Source of the DNA: Lepturacanthus savala
Lineage: Eukaryota; Chordata; Actinopteri; Scombriformes; Trichiuridae
Length of the DNA: 64,000 nt
Direction: 5' to 3'
NCBI GenBank assembly: GCA_030544235.1
Contig: CM060469.1
Coordinates: 18,949,517-19,013,516 of the forward strand
Shown: positions 23,201 to 40,900 of the stretch, piece by piece
Position numbering within the stretch: position 1 is the first letter of the stretch
Layout of the letters: each line of letters begins with the position of its first letter
The notes under the pieces: generated by a model
Told to the model about the DNA's origin: nothing
Seen by the model: only the letters and a program-made list of their open reading frames with translations
The model's database searches: none
Translations under genes and position numbers: made by a program

Positions 23201-25960
23201 TTCATTAAAACATTACATGGTGCAGGCAGATCAAAACAAAACCCTCAAAATACACTGTGTTTATGGCACTAATCAAACCACACGTTGACTCTGGAAGTGA
23301 TGTCCGTGTCCCACTGAAAAGTTGAGTTCATTGCTTTCAATTATATGGTGGATAATATCTGGGCTGAAAGACAGAAAATACAATTTTTTGATGACTACAT
23401 TTTGAATTATTTCTGCTTTATGTTTTGCGCTGTGCCCCAGCAGAGAGACAGAAAAACATCCAGAATCAGACGCACTAACCTTCCTGCTGAAATCACAGCA
23501 GCAAATCTACTTTCTTTTTCCCATCAGCTGCAGTGTAAATTATTTATACAGATACAGGATTTATAAAGAAAACCTGACTATAATTAGATATAATAATATA
23601 ATAACTGGCCTGTTAGAGGGGGAAATTGTGCAGATTTAGTTAAAGGACAGTTCACAAGTTTTCAGATGTGTCTTAAATCCAGAGTCCACAGCCCAAATAA
23701 ACAGTGCAAAATATGCTTTCTTTCTATTATCACCCTTCATAGTAATTTTACTGTGTAATGATGGAGGTAGCGAACACGAAGCTTCAGTGTCCAAATCAGG
23801 TAGAAATATTTTAACATTACAGGCTTTTTAGTGTCAAAGTTCCTCTTTTTATGACTAAACTTCCATCACAACTCAACAGGGAAACACTGAGTAAACAGAA
23901 TTATTGCTGAAAAGACTGTAAACATGTCCGATTTTCACTTCATTAATGATGAAGCCTCAGGCTGATTTTACACAGAGTTCGGCTGTGGTTCCGGTCTGAA
24001 GTCTCAGGTAAATCCAACGTCTCTCTTCAGTTCAGATAAAACCTGATCTGCCTTGTGCTGTTTTTGTCATTTTTTGTAGATCTGTTGACACCTGAATCAC
24101 CAGTAAACTGTGTTTTCCTCAGCAGACCACAGATACAGCTTCTTTTCCATGTTGTCAGACTCCTTAGGGACACGCCCACTGATGATGTCACAGCTTCCAA
24201 TAAAAACAACTATATCAGTTCCACTGAGAACAAACTTTTTAGGTTCTGAACCATTTTTTTTCAGTCTGAACCCACCGGCTGGTTCAAGATTAGGTTTAGG
24301 AACCAGAACCAGCACAGGTGATACAAGCTTCACGTCTACTTTTAAAGGCCTGTGTGGACACTAGATTTGTCCTCATCATTTACACTGCAAGACATTTTAA
24401 GGGATTTTTAACAGTATGAACAGGAGGAAAACATCTCTCGGGTCATCTGGACACTGGCTGATGTTTTAACCTAGGCTCTAAAACCTGTGAACTGTCCTTT
24501 AAAGGGTTAAGAACATCATGCTGGTCTCAGTATTTTCCTCCCTGACTCAGAGTCTGACAGAACCACAACAGACCACCAACATCCAGCAGAAATGCAGCAA
24601 GCAAGCAAAGGAAAGAACTTTAATCAGGAGCCTGTGGACTCACCAGCATCGATCCTGGAGCAGAAGGTCCACCATATGGACCCATTGGACCAGGACCAAA
24701 GGGGCCAGGGGCTGGAGGGAAGCTCCCGCCTGCAGGTGGTCCCCATGAGCCAGGGGGGATTGGGGGGAAGCCGCCTGCAGCAGGGAAAGCAGGAAAAGCA
24801 CCGGGACCAGCTGGAGGTGGGAATGCGCCCGGACCCCCTGGTCCGTACATCCCGTTGCCACCTGGCTGACTCCCGGGATAAGGCACGTTGGGATACGGCC
24901 CAGGAGGAGCTCCGGGTCCAGAGGGAAACGGTCCGGTTGGGTAAGAAACAGGGCCTCCGGGTAGCTGCCCTGGAGCCCCCTCAGATGGGTACTGACCCGG
25001 GAACTGACCCGGAGCTCCTGGGCTGGAGGGGAACTGCCCCGGAGCCCCTGGTGCAGGCGGATATTGTCCAGGGATCCCAGGTCCGACAGGAAACCCACCA
25101 GGAGCTGAAGGAGGTCCTGGATACTGCCCCGGTGCTCCAGGACCGGAGGGGAAAGGGAACTGACCCGGTGCCCCCGGACCAGAAGATCCACCACCAAAGT
25201 CCCCTGGCGCTGAGGGCTGGGTTGGGGCTCCAGGGGCCGAACCAGGCCAACCAGGATTCACAGGGGGTGGAGGGTTCCCTGCAGAAGTCGGGTTGGTGTT
25301 TCCTTGTGGTTTGGCCTGAGCTGGGGAGTCGTCTCCTAAAGCATCAGCCAGCTGAGAAAAAACGAAAATTACTGTCAATAAAATACTAGAGACTCATTAA
25401 CAGTCTTTCACAGGAAAGTTTATTAGTTTCAAGAAGATCAAACAAGCACTTTACATTAAACATTTAACATATCAAGAAACAAAAACAGTCGATTAAAAGG
25501 GGAAAAATAAAAAATAAAAACAGGAACAAACTGTTTAAAGGAAAACATTAAAGCAGCAGGAATCTGGGAGTTTGATCAGATATGTGATGAACAGAAACTG
25601 AAAACTCCTCCAGATTTTGTTGAACTCTGGGAAACCAGAGAACCAGAATTGATTCCAGATCTGATCTCACACCAGCTCCTCAGGAACCAGCTGATCTGAA
25701 ATATGCTGAGGCCCTAGACCATTCAGACCTTTATAAGCCAGTCTCAGGGTTTAAAGTTCATTCTTTGACAGACATGATCCATCAGAACCTCAAAACCTGA
25801 GTCATATGTTTAATCTTAGGGAGGTTAGGGTTTGAGTGTGTGTGTCACCTGTGTGTTTGTATGTGTCACCGCTGTGTGTTACACTTATATATGTGTGCGT
25901 GTGTGTTACGTGTGTGTATGTGTGTGTGTGTGTGTTTATACTCACCGAGAAATCTGCCAT
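20294..25960 (-). CDS. lgals3: Galectin-3, chimera-type galectin, 374 aa, 5 coding exons
   Basis: Exons: 25946-25960, 24644-25351, 22199-22287, 21396-21552, 20294-20449. All phases agree, giving 374 aa against about 250 in human. Residues 1-15 (MADFSLADALGDDSP) match the short galectin-3 N-terminus. Residues about 20-241, all in one exon, form a Pro/Gly/Ala-rich domain with GAPGQ(F/Y)P repeats, the self-association region of chimera galectins. The carbohydrate-recognition domain follows (about 242-374). The galactoside-binding residues are intact: His285, Asn287 and Arg289 in HFNPR, then Val296, Asn298, Trp305, Glu308 and Arg310. The C-terminus is SGDVNLYSAAPSMI-like (VEGDVNLYSAAPSMI), as in mammals. 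The protein is a soluble beta-galactoside lectin of cytoplasm, nucleus and extracellular space. A non-coding first exon probably ends near 26284. The last intron carries a perfect hairpin (20521-20680). Confidence 0.96.
20501..20519. repeat. 19-bp palindrome beside the hairpin
   Basis: GACCCCATA-C-TATGGGGTC is a perfect 9+1+9 palindrome. It ends one base before the 70-bp inverted repeat begins, in the last intron of lgals3. Confidence 0.95.
20521..20680. repeat. Perfect 70-bp inverted repeat with a 20-nt loop
   Basis: Arm 1 is 20521-20590, the loop 20591-20610 and arm 2 20611-20680. The arms are exact reverse complements over all 70 positions (arm 1 begins CTTTGTCAATGTCTTGACTA; arm 2 ends TAGTCAAGACATTGACAAAG). 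Arm 2 continues into a Tc1-like element remnant, so arm 1 is the inverted extra copy. The hairpin begins 72 bp upstream of the last lgals3 exon in transcript orientation. Confidence 0.98.
20591..21040. mobile_element. Tc1-like DNA transposon remnant, transposase region deleted
   Basis: Segments typical of a widespread fish Tc1-like element are present: GTGTTTTCCATGAAAAGTCA, ATAGAAAATATAGTCAAGAC, GGAGTGATAGTTGCTGGAAA, TGGGCCTCTGTATGTAGAAG, and the terminal AAGTGACCCTAAACTTTTGA followed by ATGGTAG. Internal coding sequence is missing and one terminal repeat was replaced by the inverted copy at 20521-20590. Family assignment is from memory of the consensus. Confidence 0.7.
21041..21380 (+). mobile_element. 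Possible retroposon 3' tail ending in an A-tract
   Basis: CTATC/TGTCTGTC-rich sequence and AAAAATAAAGTTGTCC are followed closely by a 20-base A run (21361-21380). This suggests a reverse-transcribed 3' end, but the family is not recognised. The A-run ends 16 bp before the lgals3 CRD exon (21396-21552). Confidence 0.35.
22470..22842 (+). mobile_element. MITE-like element, copy 6, near complete
   Basis: It runs from AGAGCTGCAACTAATGACTA to AATCACTGCAGCTCTAAAAT, so both imperfect inverted ends are visible. Core motifs lie between (GTTCATAAAATAGTGTAAAA, CAGACCAACAGTCCATAACT). It lies in an lgals3 intron and is the best copy here for defining the family ends. Confidence 0.85.
25836..25936. repeat. 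TG-rich microsatellite, interrupted
   Basis: GTGTGTG runs separated by TCACCT, ATAT and TTAC interruptions, just downstream (in transcript sense) of the first coding exon of lgals3. Confidence 0.9.
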
Positions 25961-26430
25961 GATCTAAATAAGAAAAAACACAGTGATGAGTGTATTATTC
26001 TCCGTTAGTGGCAGCAGCAGCAGTTTATTAGCAGCAGTTTATTAGCAGCAGAAATATCTTCATTGACCTGTCACATCAATACAAAACCAGCTTTACAGAC
26101 GCTTTAAGGCTCCGGCTTAATGATTAAGTGGTTGTTATTAACATTATTACCATCTTAGTTCAGTGATGTTACAGTTGGTGCGGAGCTAGCTAACAGCAGC
26201 TAACTGTTAACGTTAATTTGGGTTCAGATGTTAGCTCGCCTGTTTATTCCTGTTTATAAGTGGTTATGTCGCTGTTACCCGGGCAGGTGAAGGACTCCTC
26301 TGGTCTCAGCGGGTCTCAGTCCGGCTCTGGAGGAAACTTTAGTCCCGGAGTTCTACTGCCGAGCCTGAAGACCACAAGCTAACGATCCCCACAACTACAA
26401 CTCTGTTCTGAGGGAGGAGGCGCGCGCACA
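25961..26430 (-). promoter_or_regulatory. lgals3 5' UTR, first intron and promoter region
   Basis: On the minus strand, CTTCACCTGCCCGG is followed by a GTAACA donor near 26284. This suggests a non-coding exon 1 spliced to the exon holding ATG at 25960. The interval 26280-26430 is G+C rich with CpGs (GGAGGCGCGCGCACACC) and contains a TGACGTCA palindrome near 26440. The start site is not resolved. Confidence 0.5.
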
Positions 26431-26485
26431 CCCTCGCTGATGACGTCATGGTGCACGTATTCAAAAGGGTGTGCGCGAGCCAACT

Positions 26486-26486
<1 letters not shown>

Positions 26487-26521
<35 letters not shown>
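26487..26521. repeat. (AC)n microsatellite, about 17 units
   Basis: A perfect AC run just upstream of the lgals3 promoter region. Confidence 0.97.
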
Positions 26522-26523
<2 letters not shown>

Positions 26524-26675
26524 GGAAGAACTAATCAGATCCAACTTAAATACCAGTACAAAGAAATACAAAACCATTGTACTTAAATACTTTAATATAT
26601 AACATATACAAAAATAAAGTTAGGAATAGTACAGCAGTGGTAGGATAGCAACTTTTTAGTGTCGTAATGTTGTAG

Positions 26676-26677
<2 letters not shown>

Positions 26678-26737
<60 letters not shown>
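26678..26737. repeat. (TA)n microsatellite, about 30 units
   Basis: A perfect TA run of 60 bp. Such runs are unstable and can extrude cruciforms. It lies between lgals3 and gmfb. Confidence 0.98.
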
Positions 26738-26740
<3 letters not shown>

Positions 26741-26894
26741 AGATGAATACAATAAAACATCACAGAATAAAGAGGTAAAATCAGACAAAAACAGCCTTTC
26801 TTATTCAGAGCGTTCAGTCCTCACCTTGACAGGTGAGTTTTACCTGTTGAGGCCTGAGTGTGGGTGTGTATGTGCGGATGGGATCAGTCCAGTT

Positions 26895-27120
26895 ATCAGT
26901 TTTACAGCCAGAGGAAGAAGCTATTCAGCTTCCTGCTGGTTGTGCAGCTGATGCTGCTGCATTTTTTCCCTGATGGCAGGAAGAGGTGACATGATAGGCA
27001 GGTGGTGCAGTGATGGTGGAGACTCTGCTGATGCAATGTTTTACTAACTGTCTTCACCAATTTGTTAAGCTGCTTTTTCTTATGTGCAGCTTCTGAAGCA
27101 GGAGGTGAAGCCATAGGTCA
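26895..27120. mobile_element. Probable retroposon remnant
   Basis: AGAGGAAGAAGCTATTCAGC, CTGATGGCAGGAAGAGG and the following sequence resemble a degenerate segment seen in many fish LINE-derived repeats. No frame is intact. The call rests on pattern memory only. Confidence 0.35.
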
Positions 27121-27133
27121 AAATGCTTTAGAA

Positions 27134-27640
27134 CAGGGGAGTCAAACTCAGTTTAGATCATGGGCCGGACCACTACAAATGTACTGTAGGTATTAGTAGC
27201 ACAGACCCCCCCCCTTTTTATGTAAGAATATACATTATAAATATAATATACTTTACATAATACATTACATAATTTACAAAACAGGAGAGATGTCTTAAGG
27301 AACAAGGAACAAAGATATGATATATCACTTCTTCCATATTCAGTCAGTTTACTGTTGTACTACAATTCAAAAGTTTGACTCACTGAACAATATTTAGTAT
27401 TTTAAGCAGCAGGTGAAGTTATCTCCTGTTTTACAAACCATTTACAAATTAAAACTGTCAATGTTTTATAATTTGAACCCTGAAAGATTCTCACTGACTT
27501 TATATTTATATGAAGAAATAGGAACTGGTCTATATTTTATCAGACTTTGTACAGTCATCCAATGGGCCAGATCAGACCCTTTAGCAGGCCTGCTTTGGAT
27601 GGTACCTCTGAGATCTGTTTTCCTGAGTCTGCAGGAGGGG
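27134..27640. mobile_element. hAT-like non-autonomous element
   Basis: One end reads ACAGGGGAGTCAAACTCAGT then GATCATGGGCCGGACC. The other end contains the opposing motif AATGGGCCAGATCAGACCC. The AT-rich interior (GATGTCTTAAGGAACAAGG and similar) fits a family common in fish. Exact ends are uncertain. Confidence 0.6.
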
Positions 27641-28119
27641 AGCCACTGCTCAGCCTTTTTCAGGACTGCTAAGTTGTCCTCAAAAACCTTTCTTAAACAC
27701 TGAGAAGGTAAATGATTAATCGGAAACATTGACTTTGTACTTTGATAATGATTTTTAATTTATAAACTATAATTTGCACCATTGTTGCTGCAATGAAATC
27801 TGAGATTTTTTTAAAATTACACGGCACAATAATACCAAGTATTATGAGTTGATGTAGTTACAGTATTACAATAAAGTACACAAGTATTATGATACTATTA
27901 TTATATGCTGTTGCTAATATTTAACTTTTAGGTCTAATATGATTATATATAAGACAGAAGCTGACAAACATCAACTGTTTTGAGTGGATTTGTTTTAACT
28001 TTTCTGTACATATTGTTTCTGCTCACTAATGCGAAATAATTATTCTGTGTATGTTTAAGTTTTATATGTGTATATGTATATATGGGTAAAATAAATCCTG
28101 TATGTCGCTGTTTGCGGCG

Positions 28120-28258
28120 AGAACAGATGCACCTTTTGAAGGAGGGGCGCCTGGCTGTGATTGGTCGAACCAGTCACATGACCTGAAAAAAAAAACAACA
28201 GAAAGCGTCTCCACCATCCAGAGCAGCGACCGCAGCTTCAGCTTCCAACTCTGCGACG
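28120..28258 (+). promoter_or_regulatory. gmfb promoter-proximal region and 5' UTR
   Basis: GGCTGTGATTGGTCGAACC holds an inverted CCAAT box and is followed by a CATGTG-type E-box region (CAGTCACATGACC). It lies about 110 bp upstream of the gmfb ATG. Exon 1 then runs through a CpG-containing leader to ATG/GTGAGT. No TATA box is seen. Confidence 0.5.
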
Positions 28259-33923
<5,665 letters not shown>

Positions 33924-36900
33924 GTTCATCTCATCCTGAAGTCTGGGACGTGAGGAAGATCCAGATCGCACAACTCGTGTCATCTCTTGGGAGAACACAC
34001 CACAGTTAATGTTCCCTTCTCTTTGTACCAGACCTGATTTTAAATAGTATTTGCGAATCCTTGTGTGCTCAGTTTCAGGCTTGTTTCCTGTAGCTGTCAG
34101 CCTGTTGGCACTGTCTGAATCAGGCCCTAAAACTGGAATACTATTTGACGCAGGTCTGATTTCGTCTCCCATACAATCTCTCCATGTGCCAGTTAAGTGT
34201 CTGTATTGAATTAACGCTCCCATAGCTCCTGAATCGGACAGAACTTGATAGTGCTCATCCGCCCTTCCTTAGCATGTACATCCAGGAGAATTTAAAGGGC
34301 ATTACAACAATAGTTTCTGGCTCTCTGAATAGTTTACACTTTTATAGTTTCACTCTTTTTATTTCCCATAATGTTCCAAAAGCTGAGGGGGTGTAGCTTT
34401 TACATTATCTTTGGTTATTCCTGGTGTATCTAAGGTTATGTACACACATACTTTAGATCAGTTTCTTTTTATGGTGACAAACAAACATCCTGCCAGAACA
34501 TCTGAACAATCATAGCTTAAATTTAGAACCATATAGTTCGGTTTTAGACCGTTTCTCCTTCATTATTACTTGATTACAGCATTTAAAAGATAATCTAGGT
34601 AACAAACTAATGACAAACACTAAGACCATCGGCACTTAGACCTAAATGTGATGTTTTGTACCTTTTCTTGTGCACATGAACGAGCAGAAGACGCCTGGTG
34701 TTTATGTTGCTGCAGATTTGCTCCCGTTAGTCCGTCATCAGATCACATCTCTGCGTCTGTGTTTAGAGAAAAAACAGTGTGATTTATGGGTAAAACTGTA
34801 TTCTGCCTTTGACCTGCATATTTGTTGCAATGAAATCACACTCTTGATAACAATATTTCCACTGAAACATTCCAGACTGAACAATTTCTACAAGAAACCT
34901 CTGTGTCTAATGACGTGACACGGGGCAGCACCACCTGCCTCTTTTTAATCTACTGGGCGTTTCTGTATAAGTGGGTTATTGTGTCTTTCTGGAGATTCTT
35001 AGCTATTCTTGTGCATTATAGCTATTGCTGTTATTAGTGTTGATGAATGTTGTGCTTGGCTCTGATTGCTTCATGGTGCAGTCTGGAGATACTCAATGTT
35101 GGGATGATGACTGTAACTTCTCCAAACACTGTTTATGCTTAATATTTAGACTTAGTGGGTAAAGGAGCATCTGGACCATTTTCATTTTCCACACAGATCA
35201 GGGTTTGACCAATATAGTTTTGTGAAGGCTGATACTGATGTATTGAATGTGTCAGCAACTCATATTTTGTGCCAATAGCTTATATTAACAATGCAATCTG
35301 TACGTTTTAACAGTAGTTTTACTTTTTCTATTTTGTTGGATTTGTATTCTTTCATTCTGGGCTTGAAATCAAACATTGACTGAGGTTAAAATGCCAAATT
35401 ACAGCCTTCAACAAAAAGCATGTGCTGGACTAAAGGAACACAAATGTGTCACTATTAAACACTTATGGGCTCAATTTTGTTTTTATTTGGATGGATTTGT
35501 GCTGCTAATCTACCCTTTCCCTGCTGAATTATGTATTTATGAGTACACTAAATCTCCACACTAATTCTAGTAAGGATTAGCAGCTCTTGGCAGCAGGGGA
35601 ACCAGCCCCAGATATTCTAAAAAGGTACCTGAAATGTACTTTAAATGCACAAATAAGAACGTATTACAGGTGCTACTGACCTGGTTTATGGGGAACAAAA
35701 ACTAAAATACCAGTGGAGGCAGTTTTCCAATTCTCAATAAAAGTTTAATATCAGTTCGCTCTTTTGGTCTGATCATAATAAAGATTAATAGGCACAAATG
35801 AATTCCACATTCCCTCATCAGTGTTGACTGTTATTGAGAAACTGGAAAGGTTTACAGGCAGGTTGTAGCTCATTTTAAGCCCCGAGGCAGGAAATCAACA
35901 CACTATGTAAATCAGACTGCTGAGTCTTAACATACCAATGCCTTTTCTGACATTTTTTGTCCTATTTATGTCTGTTTTGAAAAGATTCATGAGGCCAAAA
36001 TGAAAACATGATAATTTGTTTGTGATATAAAAAGGCTTTCTGTTCTGTATCTGTTCCCAAGAAAATCATCCTTTCTGTCAAAGTACAATTCTTGAAGCAT
36101 TAAATAATAGACAGTATGACTCAAATTATGAGTCAAACATTTTAATTGATTGATTGATTAAATTAAGACAATCTTTTGATTGATGATTGATGATTTACAT
36201 GTCAGAGTAGGATTATTACACTAACAATAGGATGACTAATCATTTATTTTGTTGCCTACTAATAACATCAATGCTAAGATTTACACTGTTAACTGGATGT
36301 TAGCCAGTATTATGCTGCTGCAGAAGAAAAACGTATCTACAGTGGGAGTGATTCTAATTTTCAGAATGATTTCTGTTTCTATTTTAACTGAAGTTGTACA
36401 CAATCCTTTATGGCAATTTTTATACAAACAAACAATTGCAGTAAATTTTAAAATTGCACAGTTGGAAATCCCTTGACTCAAGTTTTGAAAAAAAAAAAAA
36501 AAAAACAATATATAACCTAAAATTTTAATTTGAAATATGTGCAATGTATAGGTGCAATGTGCTGGTTTCAGTGTGAATATAAAAACATATTGAGCTGTTT
36601 TTTTAAAGGAAATTCTTAAAACCTCTTAAATGCGGAGAGCTACTGTAAAAGAAGAGGGTGCTTTGATGGTTTAACGTTTTATTAAGAGATATTCAAGAAT
36701 CTGCTGCATGCAGAGAATATATCTTAAATTATTAGTTCAAATGTATTCAACTTACACTTGCAGCTCTAATATCTGGTCTCAGCTGCATTTTACTGTATCT
36801 GAAATAGTTTGTACCTAAAACAATCTCCCCAGTACTTCTCTTTGGTTTTGAGCCACATATTTGGTTATGTCCTGTGGATCTGATAACTTTTCCTCCAATG

Positions 36901-37114
36901 TGGTGAACCTGTTGTATATTTCTCTTGAGTCTTTTTCTTTAACTACAAATGCAAATGAGTTGTTTAGCTTTTGGTGTCTCTTTTCTTTCCCTTTTAATAA
37001 AACAAACCTGAAACATGCACCATAACCAACTGCCTCATGGTATCAGTGAAACTTGAGATATTTGTATTTTCCCATTCTTTATGAAGTGTCTATTGTCTCT
37101 ATTGTTCAAATAAA
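33924..37114 (+). other. gmfb 3' UTR
   Basis: About 3.2 kb without coding content follows the stop. AATAAA signals at 36996-37001 and 37109-37114 are the likely polyadenylation sites; the second is followed by GT/T-rich sequence. A 20-base A run lies at about 36486-36505. A long gmfb 3' UTR is also known in mammals. Confidence 0.65.
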
Positions 37115-37559
37115 ATGTCAGTGATGTTTACCTTTCAGTTTCCTTGAGACTGATGTTTTCTGTGAATATCTGGCCCAGTTGGTGATGTAGAACTGTGAAA
37201 TACTTTGCAGTTTGATTTTGTAGTGGAAAAGTGAAGAGACAAGGAAACAGTATGGTTAAAAAAGCAACATTTTTTCAGAATAACTTAGAATATTTCTTGA
37301 GTATTATATTCAATTACCTTATATACAAACAGTTAGTTATTCACAGTCTGTTTAAAGTTGCAATAAGTATAATTGATAATATGTGCATAGCATTACATTA
37401 GTTGTATTGTGAACTACCATTATACAATTAGGAGTAGGTTTCTTAGTGTTACAGAATATTAGAAAATATTACTGTTGTAGAATGTCAGCACTTATTAAAA
37501 CAAAGTTCCAATCAAGTTTTAGTAGTAAAAATGACAAACCCCAAATATAATTGTATTGT

Positions 37560-37977
37560 TTATTTTATTTGACAGAAATATACAATAATGTACAGACACT
37601 AGATGCACTGCATTTAACACATCAGGAGGCTTTTAAGTAAAAGACTAAATACGAAAGTTTACAGATCATAAATTACACACACACGTCCATATACATATAC
37701 ATAGACATTTAAAGTGCAGCAACAAGTAAAAGTTAAATATGGCAACTGTAGTAAATGAGTGGCTGCTGGGAGCAGAGGAAGCTCAAAGAGCCGCTGAAGG
37801 ACATCAATAGATCCAGAAGATGGCGGTAAAGCAGCAGCAAGGATCCTAACTAACCGTCCTGAAGAAGAAGAAGACGCTGACTAACCTCAGACAGGTCGCG
37901 GATCTTCTGAGCCGCATCATCCGCCCACCCAGCACCGAGAACCGAGCCAGGAACCACCGAGCAGAACCGGAGGAAAA
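37560..37977 (+). promoter_or_regulatory. cnih1 promoter region and 5' UTR
   Basis: Upstream of the cnih1 ATG the sequence shifts from AT-rich to CpG-containing (GGTCGCGGATCTTCTGAGCC, CACCGAGAACCGAGCC). The leader ends GGAGGAAAAATGGCG, an acceptable vertebrate start context. Only the general position of the promoter is supported. Confidence 0.5.
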
Positions 37978-40900
37978 ATGGCGTTCACATTCGCGGCCTT
38001 TTGTTACATGTTGGCTCTGCTGCTCACGGCGGCGCTCATCTTCTTTGCGATCTGGCACGTGAGTAACAGTCTCTGTCCGTTCAGAAAAGGCGGCGGCGGC
38101 CTGTCGGTCCAACGGGGCTGTTGAGTGAGGAAGGAAGGCGAAGACCGGGACTAAGACACGGAGCTAACGGGGCTAACCCACGGAGCTAACGTGGCTAACC
38201 CCACGGGGCTAACGGGGCTATGCTAGGCCCGGCTTTAGAGCCACATAGCGGGACGTTGGGTTTTATTAACGTGGCTCACCGTGATAACGTGCGGATGGAA
38301 CGTAACGTTCCCTCGCGGGCTCCATGGAAACGGCTCGAGCTCGAACGTTAGAATGAATAACCGCGTTAGACGTTAACGCACACTCTTTGGTGTGTTTTAT
38401 TATCTGTTCTCTGTCCACCCTTCAACAAACAGGCTGACTACAGAAAACACTTTAACTTCCAGACTTTAAATAGTGTTTATCTATGAGCTAGCCAGCTAGC
38501 TAGCTAGCTAGCTTAGCTAAACCGTTTTTCCGACATTTCATTTTTCTTCCGTTTTCCCGGTAACGTTGCTGTTACCGTTAGAGCTGACACATCCACAACA
38601 TAATGTGATATATTTAACGGGATTTATGTTTTTATCACATGTATCCAGTTAAGATCAGATTAAGTTAAGGACATTAGTTAGTAAAGTAACATTGCGAGGA
38701 GTCAAGGCGAAAGTCTCAGAATAGTTAAAATGACATTAAATATAAATGTGAGCAGTTATATTTAACTTAAGTTAGCCTATATTAACTGAGAAATGTCCTT
38801 GGTGTAAAGTTAAGAGGAGTAAAACAAAGTGTTGCCAAGTATAATAATGTTAATACAAATAATACATTTTAAACTATCTCTATCTCTACAAGTATACAAA
38901 ATAGTATTTAGTGTTTGATTTCAGCTTCTCCATTAAGATTTGCAGATTTTTCATGTTTTTATGTTGTTTACCTTCACTATTTTGCTGATGTCTTCAATAC
39001 AAATACATTAACTTCCTAAACTAATCAGATCAATAGACAATAAAATGAATGATTGATTTGTATGAAATGGCACAGATACACTAATAAATGTGTTAAATAA
39101 TGTATTGCTCTTAGAGATATTATGAAAATTGACAATTTAATGGTACATTTACATATTGATACAGAAATAATGCAAAATATATAATTTGTTACATTTTCCT
39201 TGAATATATATGGAATTGCCCTCTTACACTGTGATCATCTTATTCTTGCAGATAATAGCATTTGATGAGCTGAAGACGGATTACAAGAATCCAATAGATC
39301 AGTGTAACACTTTAAATCCGGTAAGTGACCCCACAGTCCCTCACACACCCTCCTGCTCTATGACTGCATGCAGAGATGCTCTGTTCAAAGATGTTTTATT
39401 TACTTGGGACAACTTTATCTGTCTTTTTCAACCGTTTCTCTGCACTGTTATGCTAAATAACCTGGCTGTTATGAATTCAGTGATCTTGTCCGCTGTCGAT
39501 CTCTAATGCATTTTGTTTTGTTTTTCCTAATCTGCCCCCTTTTTTTTTTACACTTTGTTAACGGCAAAAAGACAGTTGAAAAGGTCAAAAAGATTAAAAG
39601 AGTCAAAATTGCATTAAAGGTTTGTACCTATCTTTAAGATGCCCGCTCAGTTCAACTCAGTCTGCAGTCTTGTCATTTTGCACGGAGGAAGTGTTTGCAA
39701 ACGTCTTTTCAGTTAACTAATCTCAGAGTTAAGGTCAGAGGTCAGCATGGAATTAGCATATGTGCCTCAGGATTTTTACTGTAATTTTATTTTTTTTTAG
39801 TTTTTTATTATTCTTTTGGGGGCATTTTTGACTGGTGTGAATGCCAGGAATATTATTTTCTATTCTACAAACCTCAAAGTGTAGAAAATGCGGATTTACT
39901 GAAATACTGGATTGTGCTTCTATTGTCATGTTTCTACCTCATCAAACCAACAGATATTGGAATAATTGTATGTTTTAAGATTTTTTTTAAACAACTTCTT
40001 TAGACGTGGTGTTCATCAGAAGTGGGATAATATATATTTAGATAAAATATCCTTATAACGTTTGACTACTGATAAATTATAGCTGTTAACTGAAAAGACT
40101 TGCAAATGCTCAAAACATGCATGATCTTTATTATGACCTCCCCTTTGTTTGCATAGTGTTAAAGTTACTTTTACAGTGAACTCAGGTCAGTCAGGTAGTT
40201 TGAGTTGAGTTGTGGTACCAGGGCTATACACTGTCCTGACAAAGCTTATACATAAAATTATTCCTTGTTATCATATTATGTCAGAGCAGTATCTAACAAT
40301 TCACCTGTGAGATGTAAATGGACAATGTAGGAAAGCTTTTTGATCAGTTGATACTTGAAGCTGTGGATTATGGAGCAAGGAAACATCTGATTGGTGTTCG
40401 AGGAAGTAACTTAAAGTCAATTGTGTAATAATTCACATCACATATCAATCTCACTTTTCAGTAAGGTGGAGGCTGTGATTTGATTCTGTAATTGGTATAA
40501 CTAAGCTTCTTTACTGTTGATGAGCTCAGAGTTGGCTTTAACCCCATCACCTGTGGTTTGGAACAGATGGCTGAAGAATCCCAACTCTCCAGCTCAGCAA
40601 TATTCTGGACCACTGATTGGTTAGCGATTTCACTAGTAGGAGGAGTTATTTTGGTTAAAAGCGCAGATTCTTACATCTCTAAACACTCCGCAGTACATTC
40701 TGCAGTTTTGACCATTGCTAGTCTTTTTGAGCTCAGTTGGCACATTTTTTTGTAGTTGTTTTGTATTTGGCCGAACAGTGCAGGATTTCAACACATTACA
40801 GCCCCCTTTCCTGCACCTTCCTCTTCCCACACGCCCCTCTCCTCTCCATCTGTGGGCTGTTGGTCGCCCCCACCCCTCTGCTCTTTTTTTGAATGCATGG

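Noticed and set aside
24592..25389. 265-codon plus-strand open frame antisense to the galectin-3 repeat exon
   Set aside because: It mirrors the G+C-rich repeat exon of lgals3 on the other strand, has no recognisable domain and no splice context. The minus-strand reading is clearly galectin-3.
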